The notes: a model not told the origin generated them from the sequence alone. 40,258 bases of DNA from Cytophagaceae bacterium (GCA_027486845.1 JAIXOL010000012.1:1-40258); one strand, 5' to 3'. Shown: positions 8,219 through 17,204, numbered from the stretch's first letter. A program made the numbers and translations.

Positions 8219-8226
8219 TACATTTG
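8219..8226 (+). promoter_or_regulatory. proximal promoter element of the DUF349 gene
   Basis: TACATTTG fits the Bacteroidota TAnnTTTG element and lies 34 bp before the ATG at 8261. I find no TTG at the expected 19-21 bp upstream, so this is only a partial promoter match. Confidence 0.4.
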
Positions 8227-8260
8227 CAAATCTAATGAGAACTTTTTAGAACATTCAAAA

Positions 8261-10468
8261 ATGACCAATAAAGAATTAGATTTGACAGAAAATGCCACGA
8301 ATGCTTCTGTTACCGAAGAAATACTTTCGACAACAGTAGAAAATTCTACAGAAAATGTAGAGAGTAAAACCATTGAGGAAACAGCCAAAGATTATATGAA
8401 CGAGCAGAAAGACACAATCGAAAACGTAACCGAAAATTCGGTTGAAGAAACAGTAAACACCACTGAGAATACAACACAAGAAACACTTTACGCAACCAAA
8501 GAAGTGGTAAGCAATATTGTTGCAGAAGTAGAAAGTGTAGCGTCTGAAATAATGGAAGTAGTTGAAATTACAATTGAAGAAACACCAATAGCCGTAGAAT
8601 CTGCTGCAGTTGTGGAGTCAATTGCAGTTATCCATAACGAAGAAATTGTAGCTGCAATTGAGCCAATCGAAGAAGAGGCTCATGAAATTGTTGCTCAAGA
8701 GATGGATTACAGTAGCTTCACCAAAAAAGATTTTGTTGACCTCGGCGAAAAACTCTTGGCTTCAATCAAGGCAGAAGGCGTGAGCGTATCAGATGTAAAA
8801 AATGCTGATGTGGTGATGCGTGAAATTAAGCCAATTTTTGATGACCTAAAAGCACGTGAAAAAGCAGATGCTTTAAAAAAATACATTGCTGATAATGGCA
8901 ACAACGAAGGCTTTGAATACAAAAACGACAATTTCGTAGTTCGTTTTGAGTCATTGAATGCACAAATTAAAGACGAAAAAAATGGTTTCTTTCAAAAAAT
9001 CGAACGTTTAAAAGAAGATTATTTTGAGCGTAAAACTAAATTATTACAACGACTTCGTGAAGTAGTTGACGAAGAAGAAAAAAGCGGATCAAAAAGCAAC
9101 TGGCAGGAATTTAAGAAGATTCAAGAAGATTGGAAGAATGCAGGAAATGTAAATTCTCCGCACAATACAACGTTTTGGTCAGCTTATAATGCCTTGGTAG
9201 ATAGGTATTTCAGTATTCGTCATATCCAAAATGAACTCAAAGACCTTGACCGCAAGAAAAATTTCACTGCAAAAGCCGAAATTGTAACGAAAATAGAAGG
9301 TATTTCTCAAGGTATCGAATCAGGTGGATTGAGCAATACAACATTGCGTCAGGCGAACGATTTGTTAGAAGAATATAAACACATCGGCCCAGCCGCTCGC
9401 GAAGCACAAGATGAGCTTTGGAAACGTCTGAAAGTTGCTTTTGACATCATACACAACAAGCGTCGTGAGCAATCGGCACAAACAAATCAGTTACAAGAAG
9501 AAATATATGCAGCGAAACTTCGTTTGGTAGAAAATCTTAAACCATATATTGAGTTCAACACCGATAGCATCAACGAATGGAACACCAAAACTAAAGAGGT
9601 AATGGCGGTTCAAGACCAATGGAATGCCATTAAAGGTGCAATGCCGAAAGAAAAAGGCAAAGATATTAGTCGTGATTTCTGGGGTTTGTTAAAAACCTTC
9701 TTCCGTAATAAAGGTGATTTCTTTTCAAAATTGGAAGCTCAGCGAGAAGAAAACCTCAAAGCCAAAACTGCCCTATGTGAACAAGTAGAAACTTTGGTAG
9801 CTTCTGAAGACTTTTCTGCTTCATTTACTGATAGAGTTGTTGAACTTCAAAAAACTTGGAAAACTATTGGTCATGTTCCAGAAAAAATGAAAGACAAAAT
9901 TTACGAGCGATTCAAGAAAGCTTGTGATGAGTTTTTTAATGGTAAACGTGCCAAAGGCAATGCAGTAGAACTAGAATACGAAGAAAACTTAAAGTTAAAA
10001 ATTATTATTTGTGAAGAAATTGAAGCACTATCAAAAGCGGGAGATTCACAGCTTGGCAAACTTTCTGATTTTAAAAATCAATTTAATGCCATCGGTTTTG
10101 TACCTCGTAAAGAGATGCAAAACATCCAACGTCGCTTTGTAGATGCCATCAATTCATTCGTGAAAGGTAGCACAGGAATCACTGGTGCCGAGAAAGAGAA
10201 AATGGTACTTCAAAACGAAGTTGAGGTTGTTACAAAAGGAGATAGAGGTAGCTCAAAAGAGTTGGATAAAAAAGAAAATGATATTCGTCGTAAAATAAAA
10301 ACCGTTGAAGATGATATTCATTTATGGCAAAATAATATCGAGTTTTTTGCTCGTTCAAAAAATGCAGCTTCAGTTCGTGCAGAGTACGAAACCAAAATCA
10401 AAGGAGCCGAAAAAGAGTTAGCCGAATTAAAACAAAAAATAAAAATTATCATCGCTGCTGGCGAGTAA
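8261..10468 (+). CDS. DUF349 domain-containing protein
   Basis: A 735-residue, highly charged cytoplasmic protein. Residues 1-150 or so form a low-complexity acidic stretch of Glu, Val, Thr and Asn with loose repeats such as ENATNASVTEE and ENSTENVESK, probably disordered. The rest is a chain of DUF349 helical repeats, seen from recurring W..F...Q..W...G segments: WQEFKKIQEDWKNAG, WNTKTKEVMAVQDQWNAIK, VVELQKTWKTIGHVPEK and LSDFKNQFNAIGFVPRKE. Each is followed by a helix with F....F...K. The C-terminal 70 residues (about 660-735) are a predicted coiled coil. The function of DUF349 proteins is not established for Bacteroidota. No partner gene adjoins it; a strong terminator follows. Confidence 0.9.
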   Translation: MTNKELDLTENATNASVTEEILSTTVENSTENVESKTIEETAKDYMNEQKDTIENVTENSVEETVNTTENTTQETLYATKEVVSNIVAEVESVASEIMEVVEITIEETPIAVESAAVVESIAVIHNEEIVAAIEPIEEEAHEIVAQEMDYSSFTKKDFVDLGEKLLASIKAEGVSVSDVKNADVVMREIKPIFDDLKAREKADALKKYIADNGNNEGFEYKNDNFVVRFESLNAQIKDEKNGFFQKIERLKEDYFERKTKLLQRLREVVDEEEKSGSKSNWQEFKKIQEDWKNAGNVNSPHNTTFWSAYNALVDRYFSIRHIQNELKDLDRKKNFTAKAEIVTKIEGISQGIESGGLSNTTLRQANDLLEEYKHIGPAAREAQDELWKRLKVAFDIIHNKRREQSAQTNQLQEEIYAAKLRLVENLKPYIEFNTDSINEWNTKTKEVMAVQDQWNAIKGAMPKEKGKDISRDFWGLLKTFFRNKGDFFSKLEAQREENLKAKTALCEQVETLVASEDFSASFTDRVVELQKTWKTIGHVPEKMKDKIYERFKKACDEFFNGKRAKGNAVELEYEENLKLKIIICEEIEALSKAGDSQLGKLSDFKNQFNAIGFVPRKEMQNIQRRFVDAINSFVKGSTGITGAEKEKMVLQNEVEVVTKGDRGSSKELDKKENDIRRKIKTVEDDIHLWQNNIEFFARSKNAASVRAEYETKIKGAEKELAELKQKIKIIIAAGE

Positions 10469-10473
10469 TTAAT

Positions 10474-10512
10474 AAAAAAAATAGAGGTATCTATTGATGC
10501 CTCTATTTTTTT
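10474..10512 (+). terminator. intrinsic terminator of the DUF349 gene
   Basis: AAAAAAATAGAGG pairs with CCTCTATTTTTTT across a 13-nt loop, with further T after the stem, six bases beyond the stop codon. A classic stem with U-tract. Confidence 0.85.
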
Positions 10513-10597
10513 TAAATATTTTTTCCTTTTAAACCACTGACTTACAAATACTTAGCATAAAAAGAGAAAAAACACATAAAAAAAGTTTACTAAACAC

Positions 10598-10628
10598 TTG
10601 CGTAATATTTAATATAACACTAATTTTG
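10598..10628 (+). promoter_or_regulatory. promoter of tRNA-Thr
   Basis: TTG (10598-10600), 20 bp, then TAATTTTG (10621-10628) match the Bacteroidota consensus spacing. The predicted start lies about 40 nt before the tRNA 5' end. Confidence 0.65.
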
Positions 10629-10678
10629 CACCACAATAACAGAAAGTAGAACACAATTCGTATTCATTTCTACAATTT

Positions 10679-10751
10679 GCCTCCATAGCTCAGCTGATAG
10701 AGCAACTGACTTGTAATCAGTAGGTCGTTGGTTTGATCCCGACTGGAGGCT
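10679..10751 (+). tRNA. tRNA-Thr (anticodon TGT)
   Basis: A 73-nt cloverleaf. The acceptor arms GCCTCCA and TGGAGGC pair perfectly with T as discriminator base. The D arm is GCTC..GAGC, the anticodon arm ACTGA-CTTGTAA-TCAGT shows TGT at the anticodon, and the T arm is GTTGG-TTTGATC-CCGAC with one G-T pair. CCA is not encoded. It has its own promoter and a terminator 8 nt downstream. The 3' half of this gene, together with the terminator, is repeated in degenerate form downstream. Confidence 0.96.
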
Positions 10752-10756
10752 CTATA

Positions 10757-10787
10757 AAAGGATTTCAAGAAATTGAAATCCTTTTTT
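10757..10787 (+). terminator. tRNA-Thr terminator
   Basis: GGATTTCAA-GAAA-TTGAAATCC is a 9-bp stem with a tetraloop (10760-10781) followed by TTTTTT. Near-identical copies occur at 10871-10892, 10983-11004 (one base change) and 11098-11119. Confidence 0.85.
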
Positions 10788-11125
10788 GTTTAATTATAAC
10801 TATTTCTGACATCAGTAGGTAGTTGCGGGGTCGCCCGTGCGGTTTGATTCACACTAGAGGCTCTGTAAAAGGATTTCAAGAAATTGAAATCCTTTTTTGT
10901 TTAATTATAACTATTTCTGGCATCAGTAGGTAGTTGCGGGGTCGCCCGTGCAGTTTTGATTCACACTAGAGGCTCTTTAAAAGGATTTCAAGAAACTGAA
11001 ATCCTTTTTTTTGAATTAGAATTATTTCTGACTTGTAATCAGTAGGTCGTTGCGGGGTCGCCCGTGCGGTTTGATTCACACTGGAGGCTCTGTAAAAGGA
11101 TTTCAAGAAATTGAAATCCTTTTTT
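10757..11125 (+). repeat. tandem array of tRNA-Thr 3'-half copies with terminators
   Basis: Three repeats follow the tRNA with a period of 111-116 bp, measured from terminator to terminator. Each repeat holds an AT-rich spacer, a decayed copy of the tRNA from the anticodon arm to the 3' end (ending CTRGAGGCTCT), and the terminator hairpin. The third copy keeps the full anticodon arm (CTGACTTGTAATCAG); the first two have lost TTGTA from it. All three carry the same GC-rich insert GCGGGGTCGCCCGTGC in the T-arm (10825-10840, 10936-10951, 11052-11067), absent from the real tRNA, and read GATTCACACT in place of GATCCCGACT. None can form a whole tRNA because the 5' half is missing. Confidence 0.9.
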
Positions 11126-11164
11126 GTATTTATACGTTATTTATCAAACTACAGCCTTTGAAGT

Positions 11165-12241
11165 ATGAAACAAAAGATTTTTAAAATACTCAAATATTCT
11201 TTTATCAGTATATTGACTACTTTGATACTTTTCATTGCTTTGAATCAGGATTCAAGCATTTACGCTTACCGACAAGCCAAAGGGCAATTGAAAATCATAT
11301 TTAATACTCGCCCTGTTAGAGAAGTTTTAGCTGATAAGACTTTTCCTGATTCATTAAAAAATCGTATTTTATTGATTGAGGAAATTAAACGATTTGCCTT
11401 TGATTCGCTCGGACTAAACTCTTCTGCAAATTATACAACTTTTTATGACCAGCATCAAAAACCAATTTTGTGGGTAATTACGGCATGTGAACCTTTCGAA
11501 TTGAAGGCAAAAAAATGGCATTTTCCGATTGTAGGAACTTTTAGCTACAAAGGACATTTTGAAAAAGAAATTGCCGACTCAGAACTCAACGAACTAAAAA
11601 AGCAAGGTTTTGATACGCAATTAAATGAGGTTTCAGCTTGGAGTACGCTGGGCTATCTAAAAGACCCAATTTTAAGCTCAATGCTCGAAAAATCGGAAGG
11701 ACGTTTGGCAGCTTTGATTATCCATGAATTGACGCATGGCACCCTTTTTGTAAAAAATAACTTAGAATTCAACGAAAACCTTGCAGATTTTATTGGTGAT
11801 TATGGAGCGATACGTTTTCTAAAAAGTAAATACGGCAAAAACTCAAAAGAATTGGAACGTTATCAGTTCTCAAAAAAATACAACGATGCTTACAGTCAAC
11901 ATTTACTTAGAGGTTCAAAAAAACTAGATAGTTTGTATAAAAATTTCGATGAAAACATGACTTATCAAGAAAAGGTGCATCAAAAAACCAAAATGATTAG
12001 TAACATTATCAATAAAAGTGACACCTTATTAGCTGGAGAATTTCAAAAACTATTACTCAGTCGCAAAAAATGGATTTTAAATGACAATAATTTACCAAAC
12101 AATGCGTACTTTATTGGGTATTTAACCTATCAAAGTAAGCAAAATCAATTCAAAGATGAGTTTGCTAAAAACTTTAAGTATAATTTTTATAATTATTTAA
12201 CATATCTCAAAGATAAATACCCAAGCAGTATTGTTTTCTAA
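11165..12241 (+). CDS. predicted zinc aminopeptidase (Aminopep family)
   Basis: A 358-residue protein that resembles the putative aminopeptidase family of Pfam Aminopep (zinc metallopeptidases of unknown substrate). Residues about 10-27 form one membrane segment, so the protein is probably anchored in the inner membrane with the catalytic part outside. The zinc site is HELTH at residues 187-191, with a likely third ligand Glu204 in the FNENLADFIGDYG motif. The opening part after the membrane segment (YAYRQAKGQLKIIFNTRPV) is typical of the family. It is followed 29 bp later by the DUF3108 gene in the same direction, so the two may be co-transcribed. Start ATG 11165 lies just beyond the tRNA-derived array. 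Confidence 0.85.
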   Translation: MKQKIFKILKYSFISILTTLILFIALNQDSSIYAYRQAKGQLKIIFNTRPVREVLADKTFPDSLKNRILLIEEIKRFAFDSLGLNSSANYTTFYDQHQKPILWVITACEPFELKAKKWHFPIVGTFSYKGHFEKEIADSELNELKKQGFDTQLNEVSAWSTLGYLKDPILSSMLEKSEGRLAALIIHELTHGTLFVKNNLEFNENLADFIGDYGAIRFLKSKYGKNSKELERYQFSKKYNDAYSQHLLRGSKKLDSLYKNFDENMTYQEKVHQKTKMISNIINKSDTLLAGEFQKLLLSRKKWILNDNNLPNNAYFIGYLTYQSKQNQFKDEFAKNFKYNFYNYLTYLKDKYPSSIVF

Positions 12242-12270
12242 TTAAAAACATTATTTACAATCAAAAGAGA

Positions 12271-13059
12271 ATGAGTTTTATTAAAAAAATAATATTTTTA
12301 GGTTTAATTCTAACTACAAGTTCGTTTGTAGTGAGCGATAGCTATCGCTATTTACCAAATCATGCTTTTAAAGCGGGTGAATATTTTGAGTATAAAGTCA
12401 AATATGGATTTTTGAACGTAGGAGAAGCAACAGTTGAAGTTAGTCCACAAATTTATTCCGTAAATAATCGTCCGTGCTATCGAGTCAATATTTTTGGCCG
12501 TACTACTGGGATTACAGACTTATTCCATATCCGAAACACCTACCGTTCTTATCTTGATACTTTAGCTATTTTACCACAAAAATTCTTGATGGATTTGCAG
12601 GAAAATAATTATAGAAAAGAGCAAATCATTACCTTCGACCATATTGCCAATGCTGCAGTAAGAGAACAAAACAAAGAACGTCAAACGTTTAAACTACCAG
12701 ATAACGTTCATGATGTAGTTTCGGGTTATTACTTCTTGCGAACCATAGATTTTACGAAAGTAAAAATTGGGGAAACGGTTTCATCAAAAATGTTTTTTGA
12801 TGATGAAATTTATAATATGAGAGTAAAATATAACGGAAAAGGAGTTATTCGTACAAAATATGGCAAAATCAATGTCATAAAACTTAATCCTATTTTGCCA
12901 AAAAATAGTATGTTTGATGGTGAGGATGCAATTAGAATTTGGGTGTCGGATGACAAAAATCGAGTGCCAATAAAAATAGAAGTTGATTTTGCTGTCGGTG
13001 GTGCTACAATGGAATTAAAAAATTACAGAAATACCAAATATCAGTTTGATTGGCTGTAA
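12271..13059 (+). CDS. DUF3108 domain-containing exported protein
   Basis: A 262-residue protein with an N-terminal hydrophobic segment (IIFLGLILTTSSFVV) that reads as a signal peptide. The DUF3108 domain covers most of the rest: FKAGEYFEYKVKYGFLNVGEATVEV near the start, then DLFHIRNTYRSYLD, VVSGYYFLRTIDF and the C-terminal IRIWVSDDKNRVPIKIEVD. DUF3108 proteins are periplasmic beta-rich proteins without an assigned reaction. It sits 29 bp behind the aminopeptidase gene. A small lipoprotein gene converges on it from the other strand, leaving about 50 bp. Confidence 0.88.
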   Translation: MSFIKKIIFLGLILTTSSFVVSDSYRYLPNHAFKAGEYFEYKVKYGFLNVGEATVEVSPQIYSVNNRPCYRVNIFGRTTGITDLFHIRNTYRSYLDTLAILPQKFLMDLQENNYRKEQIITFDHIANAAVREQNKERQTFKLPDNVHDVVSGYYFLRTIDFTKVKIGETVSSKMFFDDEIYNMRVKYNGKGVIRTKYGKINVIKLNPILPKNSMFDGEDAIRIWVSDDKNRVPIKIEVDFAVGGATMELKNYRNTKYQFDWL

Positions 13060-13108
13060 GTGGTTAATGGCTATTTATTACTGAAAATTGGTCTTCAAAT
13101 CCTTTGTT

Positions 13109-13396
13109 TTATCTACGTCTATGGATTTTATCTCCACCGTGACTTTCTCCTCCACGATACCTGCGATTTTGATAACCATAATTACGATTAGTTTGATTAT
13201 TATAAGAATATCTTCTTGGCGGAGCTACATAAATGCGTACTTGAGGTCTTTGATATATACGGTACCCATACGAAGGCCTTGAGTAATAACGGTCACAATA
13301 ACCATAACCACTATAAAAACAACTTGAAAGATTAAACGAAAGGAAAGCAAATATTCCCACTAAAATCAACAAACGAAGTTTTGATTGTTTTTCCAT
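13109..13396 (-). CDS. small Tyr/Arg-rich lipoprotein
   Basis: A 95-residue predicted lipoprotein. The signal peptide LRLLILVGIFAFLSFNLSSC ends in a lipobox-like LSSC. The mature part is very rich in Tyr, Arg and Asn (YSGYGYCDRYYSRPSYGYR; NNQTNRNYGYQNRRYRGG) and probably lacks a globular fold. I use ATG 13396; the longer frame to 13447 would place 17 polar residues before the signal peptide. No family is recognised. It is a single gene, convergent with the DUF3108 gene. Confidence 0.65.
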   Translation of the reverse strand: MEKQSKLRLLILVGIFAFLSFNLSSCFYSGYGYCDRYYSRPSYGYRIYQRPQVRIYVAPPRRYSYNNQTNRNYGYQNRRYRGGESHGGDKIHRRR

Positions 13397-13543
13397 AATT
13401 ATGTACTTTTTGGGGTTTAGATGCATGAAAACTCTAAAAGGTTGCATTTTGTCTAAAGCTTAGACAATTTTTATTCTAAATTCCCCCAATTAATAAGTTA
13501 AAAATTGATTAAATTGCAGTTAGTTTTGAAAAACCTAAGTTGA

Positions 13544-14110
13544 ATGGCTTTAACTGAATCAAATATGTTGCCCATCGGGACTGTAGCACCCAACTTTAAT
13601 TTGATAGATACTGTGTCAAATATAGTAAAGTCAGTCAATGAAATATTCTCTGATAAGGCTACTGTAGTAATGTTCATTTGTAATCATTGTCCTTATGTAA
13701 TTCATGTGAAAGATGAACTTGTTAGACTCGCACATGATTATGAATCCAAAGGTGTAAAATTTGTGGCGATTAGTTCAAACAATTTTGAAAAATACCCTCA
13801 AGATGGTCCCGAAGCTATGAAGATTTTTGCAAAAAAATCAGGTTTTACATTTCCGTATCTCTATGATGAAACCCAAGATGTAGCTCGTGCTTTTGATGCA
13901 GCCTGTACACCTGATTTTTACATTTTTGATGGAGAAAAAAAATTAATTTACAGAGGTCGCTTAGATGACTCTCGTCCAAGAGTTGAAAATCCAAAACCTG
14001 TTACTGGAAAAGATTTAAGAAAAGCTTTAAATGCAATTTTAGCCAATCAAACAGTTTCGGCAATCCAGTTTCCGAGTATGGGTTGCAATATTAAATGGAA
14101 AAACAAATAA
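13544..14110 (+). CDS. thioredoxin-fold redoxin (AhpC/TSA type)
   Basis: A 188-residue cytoplasmic protein (no signal peptide). After GTVAPNFNLIDT the active site is C46-N-H-C49 in MFICNHCPYVIHVKDEL, an arrangement seen in a clade of redoxin-like thioredoxin family proteins. ARAFDAACTPDFYIFD carries the cis-Pro region with a further Cys, and the conserved tail FPSMGCNIKWK holds another. The likely role is thiol-disulfide exchange or peroxide reduction, with the partner unknown. The next gene starts 40 bp downstream in the same direction, so co-transcription is possible. Confidence 0.88.
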   Translation: MALTESNMLPIGTVAPNFNLIDTVSNIVKSVNEIFSDKATVVMFICNHCPYVIHVKDELVRLAHDYESKGVKFVAISSNNFEKYPQDGPEAMKIFAKKSGFTFPYLYDETQDVARAFDAACTPDFYIFDGEKKLIYRGRLDDSRPRVENPKPVTGKDLRKALNAILANQTVSAIQFPSMGCNIKWKNK

Positions 14111-14150
14111 AATACCTATTTAAATTCTTTACAAAAGCTTACCCTTTATA

Positions 14151-16439
14151 ATGCTTAAATCAGCTAACTCTCAGAAATATCGTTCATTTTCATTATTATT
14201 TATTTTCTTTTTTTCTGGCTTTGCAGCTCTCATTTATCAAGTAATTTGGCAGAGATGGCTTGTATTTTACACAGGAATCAGTTCGGTAAGTATCAGTTTG
14301 ATTGTGTCAGCATTTATGGCAGGCTTGGGGCTTGGATATTTGGCTGGTGGACAAATTGCTGATCGAGTTGGCAAAAATAAACCAATCTTGTTTTTTGTAT
14401 TGGCTGAATTGGGCATTGGTGTTTTTGCATTAGTCAGTAAATCAATTATTTATGATTGGCTATATCAGTCAAATGCTCTTGCTGGTGGCTCGCCATTTCA
14501 GACTTATTTTACCTTATTTTTGATTTTACTCTTTCCGACATTTTTGATGGGGCTTTCTCTACCCTTACTTTCAAAGTCATTCGAGCAAAAAAATGCGGTA
14601 AATCAAGCCAGTTATATCAGTTTATTATACTTTACCAATACACTCGGAGCAGCGGCAGGAACATTTATCACAACTTTCATTTTGATTCGTGTTATCGGCT
14701 TTGAAAACGCTGTTCGTTTGGGAGCTGCTTTTAACTTTCTGTGTGCCATTACGGCAGGAGTTATTTATTATTTCCAAACTCAAAACTCTGGTACTGAAAA
14801 CCCTTTACATCAAGCAAAAGAAAACGTACAAAAATCATTTACTTGGAATACAAATTTCACTTATTGGATTCTTCAATATACGGCTTCAGGATTCATGGCA
14901 ATCTGCTTTGAAATTATCTGGTTTAGAATGATAGAAACCATGATGAAATCAATCGCCCTTACGTTTTCGATTATTCTGACAATCTATTTAGCAATGATGG
15001 CTATTGGCACTTATACTGGGGTAAAAATGGCAAAAAGACTTCAAAATAATCGTTTGAAGCTATTTTTGAATAGCCAATATGTTCTTTATATTTATTCAAT
15101 TGGAGCGATTTTAGTGCTTCAATGGGCAGTTTCTGATATATCGGTACTATCTTTTTTGTCTGAGTACTTTCAAAGCTATGAAACGTCATTTGCTCCAAAA
15201 ATAGCCATCTCGACGATGTTTTTAATACCATTTTTTCTAATGGCTGTACCAACTTTTATTATGGGTTTTAGTTTTACACTTTCACAGCTGATTATTCAAG
15301 ATAAATTTGATGAAGTTGGCAGAAAAGTTGGTTGGTTGCAATTCGTAAACATTGTTGGCTCGACAATTGGTGCTTGGTTTGTGACACTTATTGGATTTAA
15401 TCATCTCGGTACCGCTCTGACTATAAAATTGGTAAGTCTGATTGGTTTAATCTATGTTGTAGCTTTGCATCGTAATAAATTCAATAGCCTACTATCCAGA
15501 ATATTGATGGGTTTGTCTTTGATTTTAGTCATTGTATTACTTCCAAACAACGAAAAACTTTGGATGAAACTAAGTGGAATGGCCGATGAAAAAAAGTTTA
15601 TCGTTAAAGAAGATGAAACGGCCCTTTCATTTATCAAAACACTTGGCGATGAGTCTTACGTTTATGTCAATGGTTTGGGGCAAAGTATGTTTCCATTTAA
15701 AAGAGATATTACACATTTTACGCTTGGAGCCGTACCTGCATTGATTCACCCAAACCCAGAAGATATTGGAATAGTTGGACTTGGCTCTGCCTGCACACTT
15801 TATAACGCAGGTGGTCGTGTCGAAACTAAATCATTAGACTGTTTTGAAGTTATCTTGAATCAACCCGAAGCGGTTAAAGAGTACGTTAAGCGAACAAAAG
15901 ATAGTACGGCCTTGTATATTATGAATGACAAAAGAGTGAATGTAATCTTGCAAGACGGACGATATTATTTACACCAAAACCCAAAACTTTATGACATTTT
16001 GGAGGCCGATGCTTTACGTCCGAAATCTTCTTATTCAGGAAATCTATATTCGGTTGAGTATTTTAAATTGTTAAAATCAAGGCTCAAAAAAGGTGGTTTG
16101 GCGATTACTTGGGGAGCTACTAGCCGTATCAGAAATGGTTTTGCTGAAGTTTTTCCTTATATATATGAAATTGATGGCTTTATGATTATCGGCACTGATC
16201 AACCTTTAGAATTTGATGAAAAGAAAATTTTTGAACGCTTAGAAAATTCATTTACTAAAAACCATTATGGACGTGCAGGCATAAAAGTGCGAGAAAATTT
16301 AGAGAAAGTACTTAATAAACGAGTAGTTCTACAAAATGGCACTACTAAAATTTCAAAATCTTTTAACTCTGATATGTGGCCTAAAGATGAGTTCGATTTT
16401 GGAAAACTTTGGGAGAAAATTCTGGGTAAAGAGGATTGA
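14151..16439 (+). CDS. membrane protein with C-terminal spermidine-synthase-like domain
   Basis: A 762-residue fusion. Residues 1 to about 470 contain a dozen or so hydrophobic helices arranged in two blocks, opening with LLFIFFFSGFAALIYQVIWQ and LIVSAFMAGLGLGYLAGG, the usual start of membrane-bound aminopropyltransferase homologues. From about 490 to 700 lies a Rossmann methyltransferase-type domain: SYVYVNGLGQS, the nucleotide loop IGIVGLGSACTLYNAG, DCFEVI, then VNVILQDGRYYL and the strand GGLAITWG. Long fused proteins of this type occur widely, but few have been tested for polyamine formation, so the substrate is open. It is the only intact gene here related to polyamine chemistry, while a speD remnant lies at 1.9 kb. 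Confidence 0.82.
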   Translation: MLKSANSQKYRSFSLLFIFFFSGFAALIYQVIWQRWLVFYTGISSVSISLIVSAFMAGLGLGYLAGGQIADRVGKNKPILFFVLAELGIGVFALVSKSIIYDWLYQSNALAGGSPFQTYFTLFLILLFPTFLMGLSLPLLSKSFEQKNAVNQASYISLLYFTNTLGAAAGTFITTFILIRVIGFENAVRLGAAFNFLCAITAGVIYYFQTQNSGTENPLHQAKENVQKSFTWNTNFTYWILQYTASGFMAICFEIIWFRMIETMMKSIALTFSIILTIYLAMMAIGTYTGVKMAKRLQNNRLKLFLNSQYVLYIYSIGAILVLQWAVSDISVLSFLSEYFQSYETSFAPKIAISTMFLIPFFLMAVPTFIMGFSFTLSQLIIQDKFDEVGRKVGWLQFVNIVGSTIGAWFVTLIGFNHLGTALTIKLVSLIGLIYVVALHRNKFNSLLSRILMGLSLILVIVLLPNNEKLWMKLSGMADEKKFIVKEDETALSFIKTLGDESYVYVNGLGQSMFPFKRDITHFTLGAVPALIHPNPEDIGIVGLGSACTLYNAGGRVETKSLDCFEVILNQPEAVKEYVKRTKDSTALYIMNDKRVNVILQDGRYYLHQNPKLYDILEADALRPKSSYSGNLYSVEYFKLLKSRLKKGGLAITWGATSRIRNGFAEVFPYIYEIDGFMIIGTDQPLEFDEKKIFERLENSFTKNHYGRAGIKVRENLEKVLNKRVVLQNGTTKISKSFNSDMWPKDEFDFGKLWEKILGKED

Positions 16440-16495
16440 TTTTTTATGTCAAATAACTATTTTTTGAATTTTAACGCTTACTTTTAGGCAATGTT

Positions 16496-17203
16496 ATGTA
16501 TTCACGAATTCTAATCGCTATCAGTTTAGTTTTTGTTTTGTCTTGTAGCAAAACCGAAACACCAACACCCGTAGATACGACTTGGCAACCAAGTACAAAT
16601 GATGGGCAGTTTGTATTTAATACTTTCAAAAGTGTAGGGCTTGGCGGAAGCAGAGGGAAAACACAAAAATGGTCTAAAAGTGAAGTTTATTATTGGTTTG
16701 ATAACGATGGCAGCGGAACAAGTAGCCTAATGTCTATTTCTGACAGCGTTTTTGCTCAAATTAATCAATTTAGTAAATCATCAAAGTTTATCAAAACTAC
16801 CGACGAATCGAAGGCCAATATCAAAATTTTCTCGGGACGTGATACTGAGTTTGAATCAAAATACAAATTAAGTTTGCAAGGTGAATTACAGGTTGGTGGA
16901 ACTGCCTTTATTTCAATTGCAAGCTCAAAAAATGAACTCGAAAAAGTTGCAATTTGGGTAACAAGTGTTTTTCCGACACTCGACCGCCGATTAATTACAC
17001 GCCACGAAATTGGTCATGCTATTGGATTTTCGCACGTACCAACCAAACGCTCAATCATGTGGGATACGATTGATTTAGAATACAACCCAACGGCTTTTAC
17101 CGAAGTTGACAATAATTATATCAAAATCCTTTACGACAATCGCACAAAAGCAGGTATGACTCATGAAGAGTTATTTCCTGTTTATAAAGATGTTTTGAAA
17201 TAA
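16496..17203 (+). CDS. metzincin-type zinc protease lipoprotein
   Basis: A 235-residue predicted lipoprotein with signal peptide ILIAISLVFVLSCSKTETP (lipobox LSC, Cys17). The catalytic motif HEIGHAIGFSHVP is the metzincin HExxHxxGxxH zinc site, followed by SIMWDTID, which supplies the Met-turn. The region before it resembles the matrixin fold (WSKSEVYYWFDNDG near the N-terminus). It therefore looks like a small cell-surface matrixin-like protease without extra domains. It begins 57 bp after the aminopropyltransferase-like gene and shares its terminator with the convergent clpB. No inhibitor or substrate gene is evident. Confidence 0.82.
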   Translation: MYSRILIAISLVFVLSCSKTETPTPVDTTWQPSTNDGQFVFNTFKSVGLGGSRGKTQKWSKSEVYYWFDNDGSGTSSLMSISDSVFAQINQFSKSSKFIKTTDESKANIKIFSGRDTEFESKYKLSLQGELQVGGTAFISIASSKNELEKVAIWVTSVFPTLDRRLITRHEIGHAIGFSHVPTKRSIMWDTIDLEYNPTAFTEVDNNYIKILYDNRTKAGMTHEELFPVYKDVLK

Positions 17204-17204
17204 A

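Noticed and set aside
10757-11125. Regular repeats that could be taken for a CRISPR array
   Set aside because: The spacers are themselves repeats of each other, the period is over 110 bp, and the repeated words are tRNA and terminator parts. No cas gene is nearby.
14151-17203. Redoxin, aminopropyltransferase-like protein and metzincin considered as a new three-gene system
   Set aside because: The spacing (40 and 57 bp) allows co-transcription, but the functions have no evident link and each gene looks like an ordinary family member.
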